Of a stretch of 64,000 nucleotides of DNA, positions 8,482-16,609 are shown piece after piece. The number at the start of each line of letters is the position of its first letter. The first letter of the stretch is position 1. Position numbers and translations under genes: made by a program. Origin of the DNA: Chloroflexota bacterium (GTDB lineage Bacteria; Chloroflexota; Dormibacteria; Dormibacterales; Dormibacteraceae); contig VBEF01000022.1 in the NCBI GenBank assembly GCA_005881275.1, forward strand, positions 1 to 64,000. Reading direction: 5' to 3'. A model generated the notes under the pieces. The model was not told the DNA's origin, searched no databases, and worked only from the letters and a program-made list of their open reading frames with translations.

Positions 8482-9171
8482 CTAGGGTGACCTGCGCGGC
8501 CGCGCGAGCAGCCTGCCCACAACCCGATAAACCTCAGGGTTCACGACCAGGCCGTTGTGGGAGCCCCAGACCGGAATGGCGGGGACGTCGGGGCGAAGGC
8601 AGGATCGAAAGTTCACCACCTCGTCGGACTTGGTGTAGATCGAAGTCGTCGGCACGAGCGGTGTGAGCTTGAGGTCGTAGGTGAATCGTCCTTCGGCGTC
8701 GAGCCGCCGACCATAAGCAAGCTCATTTGCGGTGCGCACCACGCCCACGGCGCGGTGGGTCAAGGCGGCCAGGTCCGTCCAGTCGGCGATCGGCGAGCCA
8801 AGCGTGATCACCTGCTCGATGAGCTGTGGCTTGCGCTGAGAGAGCACCTTCGCCAGCAAACCTCCACGGCTGTGGCCGACCAGGCTCACCCGGGCGTTGT
8901 TCTCCTTCTCGATCTCGACCACCTTTCGGCGGAGCCCGGAGAGCATCCGCTCCGAGTGGTGGACGTTGAGCAAGATCCCCGACAGATAGACGTGGTAGCC
9001 GATTCGCTTGAGCCAACCGTCCATGACTCGGAGGGCCCAATCGCCTGAAAGGAAGCCCGGGATGAGGAGGACCGGGCGGCCATCGCCGGGCGGGACGCCA
9101 CGGCCGCGAAAGACCGGATCGCGAAGCAGCGCCGAGAACTCGCGCAGCGCGAGCGGGTCCGAGAGCTTCAC
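8482..9171 (-). CDS. Lipase-like alpha/beta hydrolase (paralogue of 10742-11539)
   Basis: 229 residues. An oxyanion strand (PVLLIPGFLSGDW) is followed by a nucleophile elbow GHSRGG, the catalytic Ser; a late Asp (near KSDEVVNF) and His (GSHNGL) complete the triad. The layout matches PGAP1/LipA-like esterases. It starts at GTG 9171. The same core residues occur in the gene at 10742-11539 (RDPVFRG, LIPGFL, VGHSRGG, LAKVLS, EQVITLGSP), so the two are clearly paralogues flanking a TetR gene. Substrate unknown; lipid or polyester esters are plausible. Confidence 0.8.
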   Translation of the reverse strand: MKLSDPLALREFSALLRDPVFRGRGVPPGDGRPVLLIPGFLSGDWALRVMDGWLKRIGYHVYLSGILLNVHHSERMLSGLRRKVVEIEKENNARVSLVGHSRGGLLAKVLSQRKPQLIEQVITLGSPIADWTDLAALTHRAVGVVRTANELAYGRRLDAEGRFTYDLKLTPLVPTTSIYTKSDEVVNFRSCLRPDVPAIPVWGSHNGLVVNPEVYRVVGRLLARPRRSP

Positions 9172-9240
9172 AGCGTGCGATGGTAGGTTGTCGACCCGCC
9201 GCCCAACCGGGCACCGGCTCTCGGGCGCCCCGTAATTTCC

Positions 9241-9261
9241 ATTAACAGACAGTATGTTAAT
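9241..9261. promoter_or_regulatory. Probable operator: ATTAACA/TGTTAAT inverted repeat
   Basis: ATTAACA (9241-9247) and TGTTAAT (9255-9261) are perfect inverted 7-mers with 7 bases between them, in an AT-rich island inside GC-rich DNA. It ends 8 bases before the GTG of the TetR gene and lies 70 bases upstream of the divergent lipase-like gene, the usual place for a self-regulating TetR operator. Confidence 0.6.
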
Positions 9262-9269
9262 TTGATTGC

Positions 9270-9809
9270 GTGGAGAGGCGCGCGTATCGCCTGGGCCGCC
9301 GCCAGGCGTCGGTCGACCAGACGGCGAGCTCGATCCTGGCCGCGGCGAGCGAGCTCGTGGCCGGAGGTGCCTCGCAGCTGAACGTCGGCGCGGTCGCCCG
9401 GAAGGCCGGGGTCTCGCGCCTGACCATCTACAACCGCTTTGGTTCCCGGGCGGGCTTGCTCGAGGCCCTGGCCCCCCACCGCAGGCTGTCGCCGCCTCCG
9501 CCCGGGGACGCGCGCGACGCCCTCCGCCAACACCTCCAGCAAGCCTGCAGCGCCTGGGCGGCCAACCCCGCCCTGTACCGAAACCTTCCAGCCGCCGACA
9601 GGGAAGACAACGAAGCGTGCCGCGCCCTGGCCGAGCGGCTGGCCGCCGCCGACGCGCTGCGTCCTGGCTGCTCGCTGAAGGAGGCCGAAGACGTCCTCAC
9701 CGCGTTGACCACGTTCGCGGTGTTCGACCGGCTTCACAAAGACGGTCGCCGATCGGCGGCGGCGGTGGGCGAGATCCTCATGCGCCTGGCCTCTGAATTC
9801 CTGGCGTAG
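9270..9809 (+). CDS. TetR family transcriptional regulator
   Basis: 179 residues. The helix-turn-helix reads ILAAASELVAGGASQLNVGAVARKAGVSRLTIYNRFGSRA (described in two parts: the first helix at ~22-32, the recognition helix around VSRLTIYNRFG). The C-terminal domain is poorly conserved, as usual. GTG 9270 is the only start consistent with the operator. Divergent from the 8482-9171 hydrolase and directly upstream of another hydrolase (14 bases), so it probably controls this ester-hydrolase neighbourhood. Confidence 0.85.
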   Translation: MERRAYRLGRRQASVDQTASSILAAASELVAGGASQLNVGAVARKAGVSRLTIYNRFGSRAGLLEALAPHRRLSPPPPGDARDALRQHLQQACSAWAANPALYRNLPAADREDNEACRALAERLAAADALRPGCSLKEAEDVLTALTTFAVFDRLHKDGRRSAAAVGEILMRLASEFLA

Positions 9810-9822
9810 GATTCATGACGCA

Positions 9823-10716
9823 TTGCGGCATAAGGTCGCAGACGTCAATGGGCCTGTTCACTACATAGACTTCGGCGGTTCTGGCCCAACCCTGCTCATG
9901 GTTCACGGCCTGGCCGGCAACGCCCTGAACTGGATGGCCGTCGCACCACAAATCGCGCGGACGCACCACGCGCTCGCCATCGATCTCGCCGGTTTCGGAC
10001 AGACCCCGCTGTTCGGACGCACGGCCACGGTCGGCGCCAACGCGGCTCTCGTCCATGACTTCATCGAGAAGGTCGTCGCGCGCCCTGTGAGCCTCATGGG
10101 CAACTCGATGGGGGGACACATCGCGATCCTCGAAGCCTCGGCCCACCCTGACTGGGTCAACTCGCTTGTGCTTGTCGATCCAGCGATTCCAGGCGTCCAC
10201 GTCCGGCGGCCCGAGCCGATGATGCTTGGCGCGATGGCGGCACTGTCTGTGCCGGGCCTTGCGCAGACGCTGCTCGACAGGCAGCTGCGCGGGCTTGGAC
10301 CCGAAGCGCTCGTGCAGCGCGCGCTGGAGCTTGTTTGCGCCGAGCCATCGCGTGTCGACCAAGCGGTGGTTGACGCCCACGTGAACATCACGCGCGAACG
10401 CGAGCACCTGGGACCGCAGAACGCACGCGCCTTCATCCAGGCCACTCGCTCGATCGGGTTGCGGATGGCCGATCCCCGGTTCTGGGCTCGCGCCGCATCC
10501 GTGAAGGCACCCACCCTGGTCATTCATGGTGGCCTCGACCGGCTAATCCCCCCGGCCGCCGCGCGCGATCTCGTCCGCCGGCGGCCCGGCTGGCAGCTCG
10601 AGATCATCGAGGGCGCCGGCCACGTGCCCATGCTCGAGACACCCGACCTCTTCATGAGCGTGCTGGAAGGCTGGGGCCCATATAGAATCCCGTCGCAGCC
10701 CGCTGCAGCCTCGTAA
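9823..10716 (+). CDS. Alpha/beta hydrolase fold protein
   Basis: 297 residues. Oxyanion motif HGLAGNALNW near residue 28, nucleophile elbow GNSMGG (Ser), acid near HGGLDRLIPP and catalytic His in EGAGHVPMLE: a complete triad in classical order. Closest in style to esterases/epoxide hydrolase-like MhpC proteins. No ATG is available in frame; TTG 9823 is used. It follows the TetR gene by 14 bases and precedes a second hydrolase by 25 bases, which suggests one transcript. Confidence 0.85.
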   Translation: MRHKVADVNGPVHYIDFGGSGPTLLMVHGLAGNALNWMAVAPQIARTHHALAIDLAGFGQTPLFGRTATVGANAALVHDFIEKVVARPVSLMGNSMGGHIAILEASAHPDWVNSLVLVDPAIPGVHVRRPEPMMLGAMAALSVPGLAQTLLDRQLRGLGPEALVQRALELVCAEPSRVDQAVVDAHVNITREREHLGPQNARAFIQATRSIGLRMADPRFWARAASVKAPTLVIHGGLDRLIPPAAARDLVRRRPGWQLEIIEGAGHVPMLETPDLFMSVLEGWGPYRIPSQPAAAS

Positions 10717-10741
10717 CCGGAGTCGTAATAAGCAGCAGATC

Positions 10742-11539
10742 TTGGCCACGGTTTCGGAACCACCACATAGCAAGCGCCCGGGGCGACTGAAGGTCTCCGC
10801 CTCGGTCGTGCCCCACCTGCGCCACCTGGGCCGGTGGGACCCGATCCCTCCGATCTGGCTCGAGGGGCGCATCTATCTGGAATTCCTTCGCCTGATCCGC
10901 GATCCGGTGTTTCGCGGCGAGGACGTACCTCCCGGACTGCGCAAACCGGTGCTGCTGATCCCTGGCTTTCTGGCCGGTGACTGGACCCTTCGCACGCAGT
11001 TCGACTGGTTGCGTCGCGTGGGCTACCGGCCGCGACTGGCCGGCGTGTCGTTCAACGTCATGTACTCCGAGGTCATGCTGAAGCCGCTCCTCGACGCGCT
11101 GCTCGCCATGCATCGCAAGTCGGGTGCTCGCGTTTCCGTGGTCGGGCACAGCCGCGGCGGCGTCCTGGCCAAGGTGCTGTCGCATCGCAAACCGGATCTC
11201 GTCGAGCAGGTGATCACGCTGGGCTCGCCGCTGAACGATCCGTTTGACGTCCATCCGTTGACCATGGCCGGCGTCCACGCCGCGCACCTGTTCAACGCGG
11301 TGCGCTACCGTCACCCGGCCTCGGTCGAGATGCGCTTCTTGCGCGACCTTGGCGCGGCCCCTCGCGTACCGACGACATCGGTCTATTCGCGCTCGGACGG
11401 GGTCGTGAACTGGAAGGCGTGTCTGCGTTCGGACCTCAACTCGATAGAGGTTCACGGCAGTCACGTCGGGCTGGCGCTCAACCCCGAGGTTTACCGGATC
11501 CTGGCCCACCTCCTCCCTGCGCCGTGGCGTGATGACTAG
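10742..11539 (+). CDS. Lipase-like alpha/beta hydrolase (paralogue of 8482-9171)
   Basis: 265 residues, starting at TTG 10742. The hydrolase core has LLIPGFLAGDW, the Ser elbow VVGHSRGG, ITLGSP, an Asp near SRSDGVVNWK and the His in HGSHVGLALN. The N-terminal ~45 residues are an extra extension relative to its paralogue at 8482-9171. A duplication with the TetR and MhpC-like genes in between is the simplest explanation. It ends 13 bases before the TPP riboswitch and is not part of the thiamine unit. Confidence 0.8.
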   Translation: MATVSEPPHSKRPGRLKVSASVVPHLRHLGRWDPIPPIWLEGRIYLEFLRLIRDPVFRGEDVPPGLRKPVLLIPGFLAGDWTLRTQFDWLRRVGYRPRLAGVSFNVMYSEVMLKPLLDALLAMHRKSGARVSVVGHSRGGVLAKVLSHRKPDLVEQVITLGSPLNDPFDVHPLTMAGVHAAHLFNAVRYRHPASVEMRFLRDLGAAPRVPTTSVYSRSDGVVNWKACLRSDLNSIEVHGSHVGLALNPEVYRILAHLLPAPWRDD

Positions 11540-11552
11540 CCGGTAAGATCGA

Positions 11553-11640
11553 CTCCGGGCGGGAGCTCGCTCGACCGAGCGGGCTGAGAGGGCGCCGGTG
11601 CGCCGACCGCATGAACCTGAACTGGGTAATGCCAGCGGAG
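11553..11640 (+). promoter_or_regulatory. TPP riboswitch (THI element)
   Basis: The diagnostic blocks are present in order: CTGAGAGGG at 11584-11592, then CCGCATGAACCTGAACTGGGTAATGCC across 11607-11632 (TGAACCTGA and GGTAATGCC are the near-invariant THI-box pieces), and CGGAGGGAG at the end. P1 forms between CTCCG (11553-11557) and CGGAG (11636-11640). The 3' side of P1 merges with the GGAGGGAG ribosome-binding site just upstream of ATG 11649, so thiamine pyrophosphate binding should hide the site and block translation. No separate terminator is seen, which favours translational control. Confidence 0.95.
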
Positions 11641-11648
11641 GGAGAGCG

Positions 11649-13025
11649 ATGAGTGATTTCGCCGCTCGACAGGCCGAGGGCGATGTCTTCGGCAAGGTTG
11701 AGACGCACGGCATCGACGCGATCCCATCCGGCGATCGTCATGGCAGGCCGCGCGAGCTGGCGTTTCTTTGGGGCGGCGCGTTCGTCAACTACGCCAGCCT
11801 TTTCACCGCCAGCCTCCTCACCACGTACTACGGCCTTGGCGTCTGGGACGGCCTCGCCGCCACGGCCATCGGGACCGTGGCGGCGGCCGTCATCCTCGGG
11901 CTGCTCAGCAACACCGGTCCACAATCTGGTCTGCCGCAGATCGTTTTCACGCGCCGGATCTTTGGTCTCCGCGGCTCCTACCTCGGAGCGGGGCTCACGC
12001 TGTTCCTCGCCGTCGGCTGGTTCGCGGTCGACTGCGTCATCGCGGCCCAGGCCGCGGCGCAGCTGTTCGGAGGGGTCAATCGCTGGCTGACGTTCGGCCT
12101 CGTTCTCGTCGTCGCTGCGATCAGCGTGGTGGTCGCCGTCTATGGGCACCAGACGATCAAAGTCCTGGAGACCTTCGGAGCCGTGACGTTCGCGGTCCTG
12201 TCGGCCGCGCTCTTTATTCTTCTCGCGCCGAGCTTCCGCTGGACCACCGGGCCGGCTGTTGGCGGATCCGACTACGCCGGCGCTTTCGTGCTCGGGCTCA
12301 TGACGTGCTTCGCGCTCGTCGCGTCCTGGTATCCATTCGCGAGCGACTACTCGAGATACCTTCCGCGGTCGAGCTCGACCCGGGCGGTGACCTTCTGGCC
12401 GGTGGTGGGTGTCGTGGTTCCGATGATCCTTCTTGGGCTCTTCGGGCTCTTGCTGCCGACAATCGATGCGGGGCTGGCGTCGAGCCAGGGCATCCTGGCC
12501 GTCATCAACGCGCACGCGCCCTGGTGGGTTGCGATTCCGTTCTTCATCTTCATCGTCGTCGGTGAGATCTGGGCCAACTACCTCGACGTCTACACGGCGG
12601 GACTCGTCACGCTCGCGATGGGGATCAACCTCAAGCGCTGGCAGACCGCGCTGGGTTGCGGGATCCTCGGCGCCACGCTCGCCTCGTTGGCGGTGCTTAT
12701 CAGCGACTTCCACGTCGCGTATGAAGACTTCTTGATCCTCACCTACCTGTGGGCCCCCGCGTGGGCAGCCGTCGTCTTGCTGAGCTTCTTCGTGTTCGAG
12801 GGCAAGGGCCGGCCCAGCGTCGCGCTCGGAGCCTGGATCGCGGGCACCGCGGCGAGTCTTCTCTTCGTGAACTACGCGAATCTTTTCGGCAACCTCGTGG
12901 CCAAGCCCAGCTTCTTCAATGACGGCTTGATCGCGGGCCTGCATGGCGCTGACCTTGCCGGCCTCATCAGCGCCGGCGTGGCTGCTTTCGTCTACTGGTT
13001 CGGCAGGCGCCTGGTCACGACGTGA
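11649..13025 (+). CDS. NCS1-family permease, probable hydroxymethylpyrimidine transporter (CytX-like)
   Basis: 458 residues with about twelve transmembrane helices. Family traits of the purine/cytosine NCS1 permeases are visible: [16 protein letters not shown], the conserved helix around [16 protein letters not shown] and [19 protein letters not shown]. Its immediate control by a TPP riboswitch and its overlap with thiD identify hydroxymethylpyrimidine or a related thiamine precursor as the likely substrate, the role assigned to CytX. The ATG is placed 8 bases after the riboswitch; the open frame from 11598 would run through the aptamer. Confidence 0.88.
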   Translation: MSDFAARQAEGDVFGKVETHGIDAIPSGDRHGRPRELAFLWGGAFVNYASLFTASLLTTYYGLGVWDGLAATAIGTVAAAVILGLLSNTGPQSGLPQIVFTRRIFGLRGSYLGAGLTLFLAVGWFAVDCVIAAQAAAQLFGGVNRWLTFGLVLVVAAISVVVAVYGHQTIKVLETFGAVTFAVLSAALFILLAPSFRWTTGPAVGGSDYAGAFVLGLMTCFALVASWYPFASDYSRYLPRSSSTRAVTFWPVVGVVVPMILLGLFGLLLPTIDAGLASSQGILAVINAHAPWWVAIPFFIFIVVGEIWANYLDVYTAGLVTLAMGINLKRWQTALGCGILGATLASLAVLISDFHVAYEDFLILTYLWAPAWAAVVLLSFFVFEGKGRPSVALGAWIAGTAASLLFVNYANLFGNLVAKPSFFNDGLIAGLHGADLAGLISAGVAAFVYWFGRRLVTT

Positions 13026-13819
13026 AGATGCCTGTTGCGCTGACGATGGCCGGCTCTGACTCCGGTGGAGGCGCGGGAATCCAGGCCGATCTCAAGACGT
13101 TCGCGGTGCTGGGCGTCCATGGAACATCGGCGATCACCGCGATCACCGCGCAGAACACCACCGGAGTGACGGAAATCCTCGAGCTGCCGACATCGTTGAT
13201 CCGGGAACAGATCGCGGTCGTGGTCGATGACATAGGGGTCCACGCCGCGAAGACAGGGATGCTCTCCAGCGCGGCGATCATCGCCACTGTCGCCGACGCG
13301 GTCGAGCGTTACGGACTCGGCAACCTGGTCGTCGACCCTGTGATGGTCGCCAAGGGCGGCGCCAAGCTGCTGCGCGATGACGCCGTCACGGCGATGCGCG
13401 ACCTCTTGATGCCGCTGGCCGCGGTCGTCACGCCCAACCTGCCGGAGGCCCAGGTGCTGCTGGGCCGCGAGATCACAACGCTCGACGAGCGGAGGCGGGC
13501 GGCGCGCGACCTCGTCGCCATGGGGGCTCGATCGGCCGTGGTCAAGGGCGGCCACGCCGAAGGAGATGTCGTCGATGTTTTCTTCGATGGAAGGCAGCTG
13601 ATCGAGCTCAGCGCCGAGCGCATCGAAACGCCGAACACGCACGGCAGCGGCTGTGTTTTCTCCGCTGCGATCACGGCCGGTATCGCCCTCGGAATGGAGC
13701 CTCTCGAGGCGGTCCGCCGGGCCAAGACGTTCATCACCCGGGCGATCGCGAGCTCGATCGAGATCGGGCACGGTCACGGGCCGGTCAACCCATGGTTCGC
13801 CCAGAGGGTTGGCCGTTAA
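13022..13819 (+). CDS. thiD: Hydroxymethylpyrimidine/phosphomethylpyrimidine kinase
   Basis: 265 residues, normal length. It phosphorylates HMP to HMP-P and HMP-PP in thiamine synthesis. The ribokinase-fold signatures are [18 protein letters not shown] at the N-terminus, [11 protein letters not shown], and the anion-hole [13 protein letters not shown] with catalytic Asp replaced position typical of ThiD (GSGC). GTG 13022 overlaps the permease stop by 4 bases; an ATG two codons later is an alternative. With the riboswitch and permease this makes an import-and-salvage unit for the pyrimidine half of thiamine. Confidence 0.95.
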   Translation: MKMPVALTMAGSDSGGGAGIQADLKTFAVLGVHGTSAITAITAQNTTGVTEILELPTSLIREQIAVVVDDIGVHAAKTGMLSSAAIIATVADAVERYGLGNLVVDPVMVAKGGAKLLRDDAVTAMRDLLMPLAAVVTPNLPEAQVLLGREITTLDERRRAARDLVAMGARSAVVKGGHAEGDVVDVFFDGRQLIELSAERIETPNTHGSGCVFSAAITAGIALGMEPLEAVRRAKTFITRAIASSIEIGHGHGPVNPWFAQRVGR

Positions 13820-13831
13820 GCTGTTCGTCCC

Positions 13832-14629
13832 ATGAGCAAGCGAAAACGCGCAAGCCTCGGCAAGATTCCCGCCACGCCGCCCTCGGGACCGGAAGCAGAC
13901 GAGTCGACAGACGACGCAGCCGTCAAGGAGAACATGGTGCACGTCACTCCTGACCTGCTGGCCGGGAGCCCGGACATCTTCGCGAGCAAGAAGTCCGCAA
14001 GCGGTGCGGAGCCTGAAGCCGTCACCGAACCGATTGAGGAGCCGGCGCAGGCGGAGGCCGAACCAACCGAAGCGAGCACCACGCTGACGCCGACCGAAGA
14101 GGCGCCCCCGTTTTCAACCGAATCGCACAGCGCGCCGCAGCCTACGTTCGTAGCGGCGACCCCGTATCCGGCCCAGCCGCGCCGCGGCGGATCGAGCACC
14201 GCCCTCGGGATCGTGCTTGTCGTGATCGGACTCTTCGCGCTCGCGGTGGTCCTGTCGGGCGTGGACCTGACCCAGAACGGATGGCCGCTCTTCATCATCA
14301 TCCCGGGCCTGACCCTGATCGTGGTCGGATTCCTCGGGGTTGGGTCCGTGGCGACGATTCCCGGCGGCGTGGTCACGATGACCGGGGTCGTCCTCGCCTA
14401 CTGCAACAGCACCGGGGACTGGCCCTTCTGGGCCTATGGCTGGTCCCTCGTCGCGCCGGGCGGAGTCGGCCTGGGCATGTACCTGCAGGCGCTGCGGGAT
14501 CACGACCAGAACGCCTTGCGGACCGGGCGGACGCTGCTCTTCGTCAGCCTGATGATCTTCCTGATCGGCTTCGTCGTGTTCGAGTCGATCCTGGGCATCA
14601 GCGGCCGCGACTACTTCGGGCCCGCGTGA
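13832..14629 (+). CDS. Membrane protein with long disordered N-terminus
   Basis: 265 residues. Residues 1-120 are low complexity, rich in Glu, Pro, Ala and Thr, with a basic start (MSKRKRASLGK). Four hydrophobic helices follow, the first two bracketing NGWPLFIIIPGLTLIVVG, which resembles the small-helix units of LiaF/DUF5668-type envelope-stress proteins. Function unknown. It starts 12 bases after thiD but the content gives no thiamine link. The 3' end overlaps the opposite-strand GNAT gene by 32 bases. Confidence 0.7.
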   Translation: MSKRKRASLGKIPATPPSGPEADESTDDAAVKENMVHVTPDLLAGSPDIFASKKSASGAEPEAVTEPIEEPAQAEAEPTEASTTLTPTEEAPPFSTESHSAPQPTFVAATPYPAQPRRGGSSTALGIVLVVIGLFALAVVLSGVDLTQNGWPLFIIIPGLTLIVVGFLGVGSVATIPGGVVTMTGVVLAYCNSTGDWPFWAYGWSLVAPGGVGLGMYLQALRDHDQNALRTGRTLLFVSLMIFLIGFVVFESILGISGRDYFGPA

Positions 14630-15638
14630 TCTGGTAGGCCGTGCCGGTTCGGTGCTGCTTGAACCCGAGCGCGCGATTGATCTTGAGCATCGGCGCGTTC
14701 GACCCGGCGTTGCCGGTGCCGATCCATTCGGTGGCAGGGTACAGGTCGCGAATGTGGAGGAGCATCGCGGCCTTGATCCACTTACCGAGGCCGCGGCCGC
14801 GAGCGTCGGGCCGGACCCCGGTGAACTGCTGCTCGATGAACGCCGGCCGATAAGGTGCCCAATTGACCTCTGTAATGCCTGAGATCGTCCCGTCCGCCTC
14901 GCGCGTCAGCACCGTGTGCGGCACCTCATGACTCAGGTCGAAGCGCTCGTAATGGTCGCGCATCGTGTCCGGCGTCACGACTATGTCGCCGTGGTCGAGG
15001 GCCTCCATGGGGACGGTGTTGAGCATGACCGACATCTGGGCGCTGAACGCCTCGCGCTCCTCTTCCGGGACCGGCCCATCGATGATCTCGAGCCTTGTCT
15101 GGGGCGATCGCCGGGCCCCTTGCTCGACCCAACGTTCGAGCTCCGGCCAATCGATCTCCGAGAAGATCAGGCGGCTCTCGATCTCGTTCAGCTTCACTTC
15201 GGCGCCGACCCATTTCAGGAAACCGTGTCCCGCATCCTCTTCGACCCAGAAGCTGACCGTGGTGCTGTTGCGACGCTCCATGAGGTCGATAAGAACAGGA
15301 AGAAACGAAGAGCCGATTCCTCGCCGCCGGTTGGCGCCGCGGACGAAGAGGTCGGCGTCGTAGAGGTGCTTGTTCGATTCGTACTCGGGCGATTCGGGTT
15401 TTGTGTAGTAGGCGTGAAGCAGGCCAAGCATCTCGCCGTCGCGAGAGACCTCGTAGCGGTCGTCGCCCTGGAACGGACTGATCCGCTTCATTCGCGCCTC
15501 TTCGTCGGCGTCGTCCCTCACCGGCTCGTCGGGTCGTGTTTCCTTCTGCCGGACGCGGCGAAATTCGTGATAGCGCCGCCAGAACTCCCCGCCCGCGTCG
15601 ACCGGGTCGACGGGCGATGGGACGAACTCCCCCACCAT
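14598..15638 (-). CDS. Tandem GNAT acetyltransferase
   Basis: 346 residues with two acetyltransferase-like halves. The first has NRRRGIGSSFLPVLIDLM (R-x-x-G-I-G) near residue 105; the second has DARGRGLGKWIKAAMLLHI near residue 280, plus a final GNAGSNAPMLKINRALGF typical of GNAT domain ends. Such double-GNAT proteins occur widely in Actinobacteria and Chloroflexota; substrate unknown. It is divergent from the LLM oxidoreductase with only 23 bases between the starts. Confidence 0.82.
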   Translation of the reverse strand: MVGEFVPSPVDPVDAGGEFWRRYHEFRRVRQKETRPDEPVRDDADEEARMKRISPFQGDDRYEVSRDGEMLGLLHAYYTKPESPEYESNKHLYDADLFVRGANRRRGIGSSFLPVLIDLMERRNSTTVSFWVEEDAGHGFLKWVGAEVKLNEIESRLIFSEIDWPELERWVEQGARRSPQTRLEIIDGPVPEEEREAFSAQMSVMLNTVPMEALDHGDIVVTPDTMRDHYERFDLSHEVPHTVLTREADGTISGITEVNWAPYRPAFIEQQFTGVRPDARGRGLGKWIKAAMLLHIRDLYPATEWIGTGNAGSNAPMLKINRALGFKQHRTGTAYQITRARSSRGR

Positions 15639-15661
15639 GGACTGTCGATAATCTCACAGCG

Positions 15662-16432
15662 ATGTCTCCCGACCGGCCGTTCAAAGTTGGCGTCACGATC
15701 CACCCGCAGCAGTGCACCATCCAGGAGCTTCGCGACGCGTGGCGTCGCGTCGACGAGCTCGGCGTCGACAGCATCTGGTTCTGGGACCACTTTTTTCCGC
15801 TCTACGGCAATCCGAACGGCAATCACTTCGAGTGCTGGTCGCTGCTTGCCGCCGCGGCGATCGACACCCGAGCGCCGCAGATCGGACCCATGGTCACCTG
15901 CGTCGGTTACCGCAACCCCGACCTCCTGGCGGCGATGGCCGCGACCGTCGACCAGCTTTCAGGCGGGCGGCTTGTGTTCGGTCTCGGAGCCGGTTGGTTC
16001 GAGCGCGACTACACGGAGTACGGCTACGAGTTCGGCGAGACGCAAGATCGGGTGCGGCTGCTCAAAGAGGTGTTGCCGAGAATCACGAGCCGGATCCAGA
16101 AGCTGAAGCCGGGCCCAGCCGGGCCGATGCCGATCCTCATCGCCGGCCGCGGCGAAAAGGTGATGCTTCGTTTGGTCGCCGAGCACGCCCAGATGTGGAA
16201 CGCGATCGGCTCGGCGGACGAGTACGCGCACTTGTCCACGGTGCTCGATGAGTGGTGTCGCCGCATTGGCCGGGATCCAGGCGAGATCGAGCGTACGGCC
16301 AACGTCGGAGGCCTGAGCCCCAAGGCGATTGACGAATGGCTGAAGGCAGGGCTCCAGCATTTCGTGCTCCGGATCGCCCATCCGTTCGACACCAAGGAGC
16401 TGGCCGGCTTTCTCAAGGCCCGAGACTCGTAA
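15662..16432 (+). CDS. LLM-class F420-dependent oxidoreductase
   Basis: 256 residues, a luciferase-like TIM barrel. It shows the N-terminal GVTIHPQQ strand, the FWDHFFPLYG motif, VTCVGYRNPDLLAAMAATVDQLSGGR and the signature GLGAGWFERDYTEYG, all characteristic of F420-utilising LLM enzymes. The protein is about 50 residues shorter than many relatives, missing part of the insertion regions. ATG 15662 is used. If it does use F420, the organism should make that cofactor; no fbi genes lie in the window. Substrate unknown. Confidence 0.85.
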   Translation: MSPDRPFKVGVTIHPQQCTIQELRDAWRRVDELGVDSIWFWDHFFPLYGNPNGNHFECWSLLAAAAIDTRAPQIGPMVTCVGYRNPDLLAAMAATVDQLSGGRLVFGLGAGWFERDYTEYGYEFGETQDRVRLLKEVLPRITSRIQKLKPGPAGPMPILIAGRGEKVMLRLVAEHAQMWNAIGSADEYAHLSTVLDEWCRRIGRDPGEIERTANVGGLSPKAIDEWLKAGLQHFVLRIAHPFDTKELAGFLKARDS

Positions 16433-16528
16433 GTCCTACAACGATGCCGGAGCTTATTTGTGGCCCGCTCACTAACAATTTGTAATTTCCGGGCATAGCA
16501 TTCCCATCACCACACCCTCTTCGCGGCG

Positions 16529-16560
16529 CGAGCCTCCCAGCGGTACAGCGGGGAGGCTCG
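16529..16560 (+). terminator. Hairpin terminator after the LLM gene
   Basis: CGAGCCTCCC (16529-16538) pairs perfectly with GGGAGGCTCG (16551-16560) across a 12-base loop, followed by a short T-rich run (TCACTTTTC). It lies 97 bases after the LLM stop and about 50 bases past the 3' end of pntB on the other strand, so it could act in both directions; the T run favours the plus strand. Confidence 0.6.
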
Positions 16561-16609
16561 TCACTTTTCAGGCCTAACCATCTGTGCCCGAATGGCTGTT
16601 AACGAGAAG

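Noticed and set aside
11478-12944. 488-residue open frame on the minus strand
   Set aside because: It is the antisense of the permease and riboswitch; rich in Arg/Glu/Asp with no domain, a typical GC-rich shadow frame.
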